Source: Actinomycetes bacterium (GTDB taxonomy: Bacteria; Actinomycetota; Acidimicrobiia; Acidimicrobiales; JAJZXF01). Taken from it: a DNA stretch of 48,033 nt. Position numbers and translations under genes: made by a program. Each line of letters starts with the position of its first letter. The stretch's first letter is position 1. The notes beneath the pieces are model-generated. The model did not search any database. It had not been told where the DNA came from and was given only the letters and a program-made list of their open reading frames with translations. The stretch lies in assembly GCA_021791755.1 (NCBI GenBank), contig JAJYWA010000006.1, forward strand, positions 1 to 48,033. Reading direction: 5' to 3'. This document shows, one piece after another, positions 42,142 through 48,033 of the stretch.

Positions 42142-42251
42142 CGGGCAACCGGCAAGCCCAGCTCTACTGCCAGGGCGCGTGCGCGGCCTGTTGCACCCTC
42201 TCCCGCTTGCTTGGCGCTGCCGGAGTTGCCATCGAGGCGCGCGCGACGTGA
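42138..42251 (+). pseudogene. Glutaredoxin-like N-terminal fragment, cut by a frameshift
   Basis: 37 codons: MTGNRQAQLYCQGACAACC, then TLSRLLGAAGVAIEARAT and stop. The pattern xLYCQxxCxxCxxLxRLLxxxGVxxE is that of glutaredoxin-like redox proteins. The stop arises in GCGCGCG near 42240-42246. One base fewer would read on as RDVTVDPAAYDDVVALG, the next glutaredoxin segment, into the nitrobindin frame. It may be a free Cys-rich peptide coupled by ATGA to arsR and GTGA to the next gene, or the broken front of a fusion. Confidence 0.55.
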
Positions 42252-42838
42252 CCGTCGATCCTGCCGCCTACGACGATGTGGTGGCGCTCGGACTCTGCAG
42301 CCGCACCTCGCCGCCTGATGCCGCCCCACTACTCCATCCCGACTTAGCGGTGCTCGCGCCGCTGCTCGGCGAGTGGAGCGGCGCTGGTCACGGCAGCTAC
42401 CCGACGATCGAGGGCTTCGACTACGTCGAGACGCTGCACTTCACCCACTCGGGCAAGCCGTTCGTGTCCTACGTCCAGAGCTCCTGCCACGCCGGAGATA
42501 CCAGGGCTCTACACACAGAGACTGGGTACCTGCGACCCGTCGGTTCCAGCAGGGTCGAGCTGGTGGTAGCCCAGCCGACCGGGATCGTCGAGGTCGACGA
42601 GGGCGCCCTCGAGCCTCGCGGCGACGGGTCCCTCGGGATCCGGATGCGCTCGCGGGTGGTGGGGCTCACCTCGAGCGCCAAAGAGGTGACCGAGGTCGAG
42701 CGCTGCTACCACGTCGAAGACGATGTACTGCGCACGAGCCTATCGATGGCTGCAGTCGGCCAGCCCCTCACCCACCACTTGGCGTCCGAGCTTCACCGCC
42801 GGATGCCGAGACCCACGGCCACGGAGGTTATGTCATGA
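42248..42838 (+). CDS. Nitrobindin / heme-binding beta-barrel protein (THAP4-like) with redoxin-derived N-terminus
   Basis: 196 aa. Residues about 35-190 show the nitrobindin family: HPDLAVLAPLLGEWSGAGHGSYPTI, FDYVETLHFTHSGKPFVSY, HTETGYLRP, VELVVAQPTGIVEV and, near the end, QPLTHHLASELHR. The family binds heme through a His near the C-terminus and reacts with NO or peroxynitrite. The first 25 residues (VTVDPAAYDDVVALGLCS) look like glutaredoxin sequence, not barrel. GTG 42248 overlaps the previous stop as GTGA. The stop overlaps the next gene as ATGA. Confidence 0.8.
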   Translation: MTVDPAAYDDVVALGLCSRTSPPDAAPLLHPDLAVLAPLLGEWSGAGHGSYPTIEGFDYVETLHFTHSGKPFVSYVQSSCHAGDTRALHTETGYLRPVGSSRVELVVAQPTGIVEVDEGALEPRGDGSLGIRMRSRVVGLTSSAKEVTEVERCYHVEDDVLRTSLSMAAVGQPLTHHLASELHRRMPRPTATEVMS

Positions 42839-43179
42839 TGCGCGCGGGATGGGGGTCCTTCCCCTGGCCGGTGCTGTTCGTCATCCCCATGATCGCGATG
42901 GCCGGGTTCATGATGCTCCGCACCGCTCACGGACACCGTGGTGTCAGGCCTGGATGCGGGAACACCGGCCGGTCGAGGCCCACTCGCCAGTCAGTGCCTT
43001 CAGCCCCCGAGTCGGTCGACGATCCGATCGTCATTCTGAGGGAGCGCTTCGCGCGCGGCAAGATCGACCTCGACGAGCTCGAAGCCCGCCTCGACGGGCT
43101 ACTGCGCTCCGATCCGAGCGAATCGATACCGCGGCACAACGACCCGGCGCGGCCCGAGCCACCGAGGAGCACCCGATGA
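42835..43179 (+). CDS. Small membrane protein with SHOCT domain
   Basis: 114 aa. One transmembrane helix (WPVLFVIPMIAMAGFMML, residues about 10-27), a polar linker with one Cys, then the SHOCT motif DPIVILRERFARGKIDLDELEARLDGLL. SHOCT domains are short oligomerisation or nucleic-acid-linked modules of unclear role. Start ATG 42835 overlaps the nitrobindin stop. It could anchor other cassette proteins at the membrane. Confidence 0.8.
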   Translation: MMRAGWGSFPWPVLFVIPMIAMAGFMMLRTAHGHRGVRPGCGNTGRSRPTRQSVPSAPESVDDPIVILRERFARGKIDLDELEARLDGLLRSDPSESIPRHNDPARPEPPRSTR

Positions 43180-43853
43180 GCACCACCTCCGACGACTCCA
43201 CTATCGGGGCTCTGATCGCCGCCCAGCGCGCCCACTGGGAATCGACCCTCGCCGCCAATCCAACGATGTACGGAGCCGAGCCGAGCGAACCAGGCCGCTA
43301 CGCAACCAACCGCTTTTGCGCTGAGGGACTGTCCGAAGTGCTCGAGCTCGGCGCAGGCCAGGGCCGTGACACGCTCGCGATGCTCGAGGCCGGTCTCGAG
43401 GTCACCGCCCTCGACTACGCCGTGGCGCCGCTCGCCGACATCGCAGACGCCGCTCTCAGCAGGGGAATGAAAGAGCGGCTCATGACGGTCGTCCACGACG
43501 TGCGCGAGCCGCTCCCGTTTCCCGACGCGGGCTTCGACGCCTGCTACTCCCACATGCTCTTCACCATGGCTCTCTCCAGTGAAGAGCTGGCTGCGCTCGC
43601 CAACGAGGTTCGCCGGGTGCTTCGACCTGGCGGCTTGTGCGTCTACACCGTCCGCCACACCGCAGACGCGCACTTCGGCGTGGGTCGCTCGCTCGGAGAC
43701 AACTTGTACGAGAACGGTGGGTTCGTCGTGCACTTCTTCGACCACGGCCTTGTCGATCGCCTTGCCGATGGTTTCGATCTCGACGGCGTCGCTGCCTTCG
43801 AAGAAGGCGCCCTACCCCGGCGGTTGTGGCGGGTCACCATGCGACGGCGATGA
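43176..43853 (+). CDS. SAM-dependent methyltransferase (TehB/thiopurine-MTase-like)
   Basis: 225 aa. RAHWESTLAANPTMYG, motif I VLELGAGQGRDTLAMLEAG, motif II ALDYAVAPLADI, then VREPLPFPDAGFDACYSHML and LANEVRRVLRPGGLCVYTVR. The GAGQGRDTLxLxxxGxxVxALD pattern is that of TehB and thiopurine methyltransferases, which methylate small molecules including Se, Te or As species. The substrate is inferred only from class and neighbours. Both ends overlap neighbours by ATGA. Confidence 0.85.
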   Translation: MSTTSDDSTIGALIAAQRAHWESTLAANPTMYGAEPSEPGRYATNRFCAEGLSEVLELGAGQGRDTLAMLEAGLEVTALDYAVAPLADIADAALSRGMKERLMTVVHDVREPLPFPDAGFDACYSHMLFTMALSSEELAALANEVRRVLRPGGLCVYTVRHTADAHFGVGRSLGDNLYENGGFVVHFFDHGLVDRLADGFDLDGVAAFEEGALPRRLWRVTMRRR

Positions 43854-44142
43854 CCAGTCCGCTTGGCATCGGCTGGATGCTGACCCGCTCGGCAGCCGCT
43901 GGCCTGAGCGAGGTGACCACCGCCGCGCTCGGCCCCCGGCACGCGTGTGCGCCGGACTCGCCGCCAGCTGCTGCCTGGTAGCGCTGCCCGTCTGCCTCGA
44001 CACGCTGTTCGCCGACCTGAGCCCCGAGCAGCGCGAACATCTGGCCGCTGTAATAACCACCGACCTTACCGCCGCCGCCGAACACCACAGCACCCCCGGC
44101 GCACCCGAACCACGAACAATGAACCAAGGAGAGCTCCGATGA
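43850..44142 (+). pseudogene. Small Cys-containing protein, probably one gene split by a frameshift
   Basis: The first frame runs from ATG 43850 to 43981 (43 aa, MTSPLGIGWMLTRSAAAGLS...). A second frame from GTG 43945 to 44142 gives 65 aa (CAGLAASCCLVALPVCLDTL, then LSPEQREHLAAVITTDL). The two overlap in a run of five C (about 43932-43936). One C fewer would join them into a protein of about 95 residues with Cys-rich and helical parts. I do not recognise the family. ATGA overlaps on both sides show that it belongs to the cassette. Confidence 0.45.
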
Positions 44143-44468
44143 TCGGCAACACGAGCACCGACACCACACCAGACGTGAGCGAACCGAAAGCGGTCGCCAC
44201 GAGCACGGGTGGCGGCGTGATGCTGGCGCCGGCCCGCATCTGCGACACCGGCGCCGGTGATCTTTCTCCAACGCGCGCGGACATCGCGCCACATGACAGG
44301 TTGCGCGAACCTCTTACCCCAAATCGGACAATGTGCACCCTGCTGTTCAATGTTGTTCGATCGATGTCCATCGCGTTCTTGCATACGCGCGAAGCGGGCT
44401 GCAACAGCCGCCAGCCTGGTGCGGCGATGTCTCTGCGAGACAAACACGTGGACGTCGATCCGCCGTGA
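44139..44468 (+). CDS. Unknown small protein at the end of the cassette
   Basis: 109 aa from ATG 44139, overlapping the previous stop as ATGA. The N-terminal third is Thr/Ser/Ala-rich (MIGNTSTDTTPDVSEP). The remainder has no recognised motif and its composition drifts towards non-coding, so the real gene may be truncated after about residue 45. No function can be given. Confidence 0.35.
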   Translation: MIGNTSTDTTPDVSEPKAVATSTGGGVMLAPARICDTGAGDLSPTRADIAPHDRLREPLTPNRTMCTLLFNVVRSMSIAFLHTREAGCNSRQPGAAMSLRDKHVDVDPP

Positions 44469-44537
44469 GATGCGAGTAGCACCGGGCGCCAGGGCTTCGT
44501 GATTGGACGGCAGCCAGACGCCCACGCTCAGCGGTAG

Positions 44538-44588
44538 GGAGCCTCACCCGCGGCTCCACCTTGGGTCTCCTACGATCTCCGGAGACCC
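44538..44588. terminator. Two consecutive hairpins between the cassette and pimA
   Basis: GGAGCC/GGCTCC (44538-44543, 44552-44557) and GGGTCTCC/GGAGACCC (44563-44570, 44581-44588). They lie between the convergent cassette and pimA and probably end transcription from both sides, although no T-run is present. The rest of 44469-44622 shows nothing else. Confidence 0.5.
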
Positions 44589-44622
44589 GAAACAGCGTAT
44601 TGGCGCGGACGTCCACTCGAGC

Positions 44623-45786
44623 TCACGTCCCGAAGATCGGATCCGAGATATCAGCGTAGATTTCCACGTACCGCTCAGCGAGCGCTCGAAACGAGTGCCT
44701 TCCGGCATAGGCCGCTGCGGCATCCAGGCGGCGCAGAGCAGCCTTCCCTCTCTTCTCGCGAACATCCGATATAACTCGAGCGAGCGCCGCAGTGAGAGCT
44801 TCGACATCGCCAGCAGGGAAGAGGACTCCACGATCTGCGACTACGTCGCGATATCCCTCGATATCGCTTGCCACCACTACGGCACGCGCTGCCATCGCCT
44901 CGAGCAACACCACGCCGAAGGACTCGCCGAAGAGCGATGGCGCGCACAGAACATCCGCGCCCGCAAGCCTGGAAGCCAACTCCGCGCGTCCCACCTTCCC
45001 CAACCACCTGACGTTCGCAAGGGAGCTCCATCGTCGTCTGAGGCCGGCGGTAGCCGGCCCTTCCCCCATTATCCAGAGATCTGGCGAGGGCACGCTCGTG
45101 GTCTCCACGGCATCCTTGCCATATAGCTCGAGCAGCTTTGCGAACGCCCCCAAGAGAACCGCCAATCCCTTCCTCGCCTCGTGACGGCCGACGAAGCAGA
45201 TCACCGGGCGGTCGGAGACAACCGGCTCGGCTGCGACAAGGCTCTCGACATCGACGCCGTTGAAGAGGACCTCGTACGAACCACCAACCGCCCACTCCGC
45301 AGTCAGCCGCGCAGCACTCGACACAGCGCAGCGCCGCACGCCAGGCGGCATGAGATGCCGGATGGCTCTTGCATAGAGCAAATAGCCGGCGCCCCGGCCG
45401 GATCGGTGGAAGGTCCAGACCAAAGGAGTGCGACGTCTGAGCAGAGTCGCGAGCCCAGGACCCGGAGCAAGCGGCTCATGAACATGGACCACGTCGTACT
45501 TGCCGACCGAAAGCGCCTTCAAGGCTCTAAGCGGCGCAGCCGGGCTCAGCGCCAGCGGCGCGACAGATCCGTTGGCCGGAACCGGCAGCGACCCTCCCAC
45601 TGATACCAGCCGCTCGGACACATCCGGGGGGAGCAGTGCACTTGGTTCACATACTGCGCCGTCACTCGGGGCAATGATGCTGACGTCGTGGCCCAGGGAA
45701 ACAAGCGCTTCGCACAGCCCGATCACCTGACCCTGGACCCCGCCAGGACGTGTAAGGCTGTAGGGACAGACCTGCGCTACTCGCAA
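44623..45786 (-). CDS. pimA: Phosphatidylinositol mannosyltransferase PimA-like (GT4)
   Basis: 387 aa. The GT-B fold N-terminus MRVAQVCPYSLTRPGGVQGQV, the middle VVHVHEPLAPGP, GVRRCAVSSAARLTAEW, and the nucleotide-sugar site (FVGRHEARKGLAVLL, then LFGESFGVVLLEAMAARAVVVASDIEGY with the EX7E pair) match PimA. It transfers mannose from GDP-Man to phosphatidylinositol on the inner membrane face. It overlaps the acyltransferase gene by 10 bp. The order pgsA - acyltransferase - pimA is the standard PIM cluster. Confidence 0.88.
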   Translation of the reverse strand: MRVAQVCPYSLTRPGGVQGQVIGLCEALVSLGHDVSIIAPSDGAVCEPSALLPPDVSERLVSVGGSLPVPANGSVAPLALSPAAPLRALKALSVGKYDVVHVHEPLAPGPGLATLLRRRTPLVWTFHRSGRGAGYLLYARAIRHLMPPGVRRCAVSSAARLTAEWAVGGSYEVLFNGVDVESLVAAEPVVSDRPVICFVGRHEARKGLAVLLGAFAKLLELYGKDAVETTSVPSPDLWIMGEGPATAGLRRRWSSLANVRWLGKVGRAELASRLAGADVLCAPSLFGESFGVVLLEAMAARAVVVASDIEGYRDVVADRGVLFPAGDVEALTAALARVISDVREKRGKAALRRLDAAAAYAGRHSFRALAERYVEIYADISDPIFGT

Positions 45787-46766
45787 GCTGCCCCACTGGT
45801 GGCGCCTGCAACATGCATTCCAGCAGCTCCAGGGGCCAGGTCCTGGCCCCCACTGACGCCCGAAGCCAGCTCAGCAGGCCAGGCTCGTTGAAACATGTGC
45901 CACTGGTCAGGCGCTCTCCGGATGAGACCCTCGAGCCTCGCCGCCAAGTCCTGCGTCACCCTCTGGACGTCCTCGCGGAAGCGGCCTCTGCGACCAGTGT
46001 CGATGGGAGGAAGTATCACGCCTCGATGGCCCCCACGACTTTCCATGTACACCGCGGCCGGCAAGAGCACCGCACCGCTCCTCATCGCAAGCGCTGCGGG
46101 GCCGGCAGGGAACGTGGTGTGATGTCCGAAAAACACAACCGGCACACCGTGACCGCTAATGTCACGATCACTGACAAGCCCCACCAACCCACCCCTCACC
46201 AGAACATCGAGCACCGCCGAGCTTGACTCCGATCCAGCTGGATAGATATCCAATCCGATGCTCCTGCGCTGGGCCACAAACCACTCGAACAGCTCGGGCG
46301 GCTCCAAGCGTTCCGCCACAGAGGTCATCGGATACCCAACCGCGGCCAACCAGGCGCCACCGAAGTCAAAGTTCCCGAGATGCGGCAGCGCCATGATCAC
46401 TCCCCGGCCGCGAGCCATTCCATCCGCCAAGTGCTCCCATCCCTCGCTGCAGACCATGCGGCTGTCCAGCTCGAGCCGTGCTGCACACTTGAGGCGCGCC
46501 GCCTCCACCCAGTACCGGGCATACGAGGCAAAGCCGCGACGCACCCAAGAGCGCAGCTGCGCATGCTCCAAGCCGCGACCGAGAACACCTTCGACGTTCT
46601 CTTCCAGCGCCTGCCTGTCGCGTGGTCTCAACGTATAGGCCAGGTTTCCGGCAGCTACCGCGATCAGTTGCTCGGTCCCCGACGGCATCAGCTGAAGAGC
46701 GCCGGACAGCAGACGGTAAACGTAGTAGCTCGCCCTCGAATTCGCTCCCATGCGATCAATCATCAC
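45777..46766 (-). CDS. PIM acyltransferase (HtrB/LpxL-family)
   Basis: 329 aa. The HX4D acyltransferase motif is in ALPHLGNFDFGG, followed by SVAERLEPPELFEWF, GLVSDRDISGHGVPVVFFGH and PAAVYMESRGG. By position between pgsA and pimA it should add a fatty acid to a PIM mannose, as PatA does. GTG 46766 and ATG 46763 are both possible starts. The C-terminal 25 residues are Gly/Ala-rich and extend beyond the fold. Confidence 0.87.
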   Translation of the reverse strand: MMIDRMGANSRASYYVYRLLSGALQLMPSGTEQLIAVAAGNLAYTLRPRDRQALEENVEGVLGRGLEHAQLRSWVRRGFASYARYWVEAARLKCAARLELDSRMVCSEGWEHLADGMARGRGVIMALPHLGNFDFGGAWLAAVGYPMTSVAERLEPPELFEWFVAQRRSIGLDIYPAGSESSSAVLDVLVRGGLVGLVSDRDISGHGVPVVFFGHHTTFPAGPAALAMRSGAVLLPAAVYMESRGGHRGVILPPIDTGRRGRFREDVQRVTQDLAARLEGLIRRAPDQWHMFQRAWPAELASGVSGGQDLAPGAAGMHVAGATSGAACE

Positions 46767-46813
46767 AAGCTCCGAACCTCGTTCTGCGAAGACCGCAGAT
46801 GCTCAGCGAAGCC

Positions 46814-47689
46814 TCAATGTGATCCGTGCGGCTGACGCCACCTGCCTCCAGTGCGAACACGGCTTCGCTCACCTGGCCGCGCAGTACGCCCGGAGCCGAG
46901 CCACGTTCCTCGCCTCCTAGCACGCCATCGGCTTGCCACCGCACCTGCCTTGCGCGGCCGCTCCGGCCTCGTCACGGCCGCCTCCCTCCAGGCGCGCCAG
47001 CGAGACTCCACACGACCAACTCGCCAACGTCGATCCGGTGATCTCGTGCCGGCTTTGCCTGCGAGACGAGCGCGCTCGAGGCTCGGGCACTGGCGCCACA
47101 CTACGGCAAAGCGAAACACCGCCGTCGCTGTTGTGAGAGAAGCCATTACCCATAGGACAGGAACGAGAAACGAGGCACTCAGCAAACCGACTCCAAGGAG
47201 GACCATGCGCTCTGCGCGCTCCATCAACCCGCCTTTTGCCTTGAGCCCGAGCGACTCTGCCTTCGCTCGCTCATACGAGATGAGGAAGGTTGACCCGAGC
47301 ACCGCAAAAGCGAGCATCGCAGCCCTGGGGTCTCCGTGACCGAACAGGTACCAAGCGACTCCACCCATGAGAAGAGAGTCGCTGACCCGGTCGGAGACCG
47401 AGTCCAAGAAGGCGCCCCGCACTGAAGCGGTCCCTGAGGCCTTCGCTACCGGGCCATCGAACAGGTCCGGAAGCCCGCACGGGAAAAGAAGAAAAAGGCC
47501 TACGAGAAGATGCCCGCTGCCAATTGCAAACGCGTCTGCAACAGCGAAGACGAGCCCAGTCAGAGTAAGCGAATTGGCAGTGACGCCAACCTTCGCCAGA
47601 GCCGCACCCACGGGGGTTGTCCGCTTGTCGACCCCCTTGCGGTAGTGCCCGTCTAACACTTCAGCCCGTGCCTTTCCATTTGACCTCAT
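46814..47689 (-). CDS. pgsA: CDP-alcohol phosphatidyltransferase (PgsA / PI-phosphate synthase)
   Basis: 291 aa from ATG 47689. The CDP-OH motif is present as DGPVAKASGTASVRGAFLDS then VSD, i.e. DGx2A[K]x8Gx3Dx3D with Lys where most members have Arg. Several hydrophobic helices follow (LLVGLFLLFPCGLP, MVLLGVGLLSASFLVPVLW). By context it makes phosphatidylinositol phosphate for PIM synthesis. The last 80 residues are an Arg/Trp-rich basic tail that ordinary PgsA (about 200 aa) lacks. The frame is open further upstream to 47767, but MRSNGKARAEVLDGHYRKGVDK is the natural beginning. Confidence 0.87.
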   Translation of the reverse strand: MRSNGKARAEVLDGHYRKGVDKRTTPVGAALAKVGVTANSLTLTGLVFAVADAFAIGSGHLLVGLFLLFPCGLPDLFDGPVAKASGTASVRGAFLDSVSDRVSDSLLMGGVAWYLFGHGDPRAAMLAFAVLGSTFLISYERAKAESLGLKAKGGLMERAERMVLLGVGLLSASFLVPVLWVMASLTTATAVFRFAVVWRQCPSLERARLAGKAGTRSPDRRWRVGRVESRWRAWREAAVTRPERPRKAGAVASRWRARRRGTWLGSGRTARPGERSRVRTGGRWRQPHGSH

Positions 47690-47824
47690 CCTACCACCAA
47701 GGATCCGCAGAGCATCAAACGGCCACAAGCCATGACCACGATGCCAGCCAGGTGGGCCCGGTCTCACCAGATCGAGCTTAAGGCCGCATCTGACAGTGCC
47801 CGCCGCGAGAAGGCTTCAGCTCTC

Positions 47825-48033
47825 CTACGTAGAGGCTATGCCTACCATTGGGGCGTCGAGGCGCTTTCCTCCCATGGATCCGTAGAAGCGGGCATCCCCG
47901 TAGCTGAACACGCCGCCGTCTGTGGCCACGGTCCAGTACCCATGAGCATCCGGTGTAGATGCTATGGCCACCATCGGGGCGTTGAGATGCCTTCCGCCCT
48001 GGGATCCGTAGTAGGTCGCATCACCGAAGACGA
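47825..48033 (-). CDS. C-terminal end of a second GYWxVASDGG-repeat protein
   Basis: The frame is open from the window edge to the TAG at 47825-47827, 68 codons. It reads FGDATYYGSQGGRHLNAPMV, then HGYWTVATDGGVFSYGDARF, then YGSMGGKRLDAPMVGIAST, so one full repeat and parts of two. The units match those of the protein at 24925-28050 but are diverged (PMVGIAS for PIVGMTA). This protein too ends just after a repeat. It is likely secreted. 47690-47824 holds no gene. Confidence 0.85.
   Translation of the reverse strand, partial: VFGDATYYGSQGGRHLNAPMVAIASTPDAHGYWTVATDGGVFSYGDARFYGSMGGKRLDAPMVGIAST

Noticed and set aside
1-48033. tRNA, rRNA or tmRNA genes
   Set aside because: I looked for cloverleaf-like stems with TTCGA-type loops and for conserved rRNA segments on both strands and saw none; a covariance-model search would be decisive.

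Overview
The window looks like chromosome from a high-GC actinobacterium, most likely from the Acidimicrobiia or a nearby deep branch. The lineage call rests on gene content: a mycothiol-type cysteine ligase (mshC), a coenzyme F420:NADP oxidoreductase (npdG), the phosphatidylinositol mannoside trio pgsA / acyltransferase / pimA, an aerobic-type CobN cobaltochelatase, and secreted proteins made of GYWxVASDGG repeats. Many genes that head an operon have a -10-like TANNNT box ending 6-7 nt before the start codon and no Shine-Dalgarno sequence, so leaderless transcripts seem common.

Layout. 1-6.1 kb is an accessory graveyard: a partial transposase, a frameshifted tyrosine-recombinase-like gene, a DUF6788 gene, an IS3-like transposase relic, a vapBC pair with broken toxin, a single-chain antitoxin-toxin fusion, a coiled-coil gene with three frameshifts and a tnpB zinc-ribbon relic. 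6.2-8.5 kb is ruvC-ruvA-ruvB (minus). 8.6-12.35 kb is an SbcCD/YhaNO-like nuclease-ATPase pair (minus). Back to back with it, over only 37 bp, starts a plus-strand cobalamin operon: cbiB, cobC, cobQ, cobN and a fused ChlI-ChlD chelatase subunit, followed by npdG and mshC (to 24.0 kb). Next come a HIT protein (plus), a large secreted repeat protein (minus), and a minus-strand operon of acyl-CoA dehydrogenase, acyl-CoA ligase and thrS. This is divergent from a second acyl-CoA dehydrogenase and an atypical thiolase. 36.0-39.65 kb is htpX-like - pdxS - pdxT - yebC (minus). 40.3-44.5 kb is a compact plus-strand cassette of overlapping genes: PadR regulator, Cys-rich miniprotein, methyltransferase, ArsR regulator, glutaredoxin-like fragment, nitrobindin, SHOCT protein, second methyltransferase and small ORFs. 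44.6-47.7 kb is pgsA - acyltransferase - pimA (minus). The window ends inside a second GYW-repeat protein.

How the parts work together. The recognised core genes form modules: Holliday-junction resolution (ruvABC) beside a double-strand-break processing pair; late corrin synthesis with cobalt insertion; thiol and F420 redox; acyl-CoA activation and oxidation with a ChsE-like pair of dehydrogenases and a thiolase; PLP synthesis (pdxST); and PIM lipid synthesis. In many actinobacteria pgsA-htrB-pimA-pdxS-pdxT-yebC-ruvCAB lie close together. Here that series is kept in order but opened twice, by the 4-kb cassette and by about 27.5 kb between yebC and ruvC.

Two whole-window patterns stand out. 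First, short tandem duplications with units of 12-24 bp (multiples of 3) sit in variable loops or at the ends of many otherwise intact genes. Second, frameshifts occur only in the two accessory regions (0-6 kb and 42-44 kb). The best candidate for an undescribed system is the 40.3-44.5 kb regulator / Cys-protein / methyltransferase / nitrobindin cassette, followed by the antitoxin-toxin fusion at 3.7 kb.
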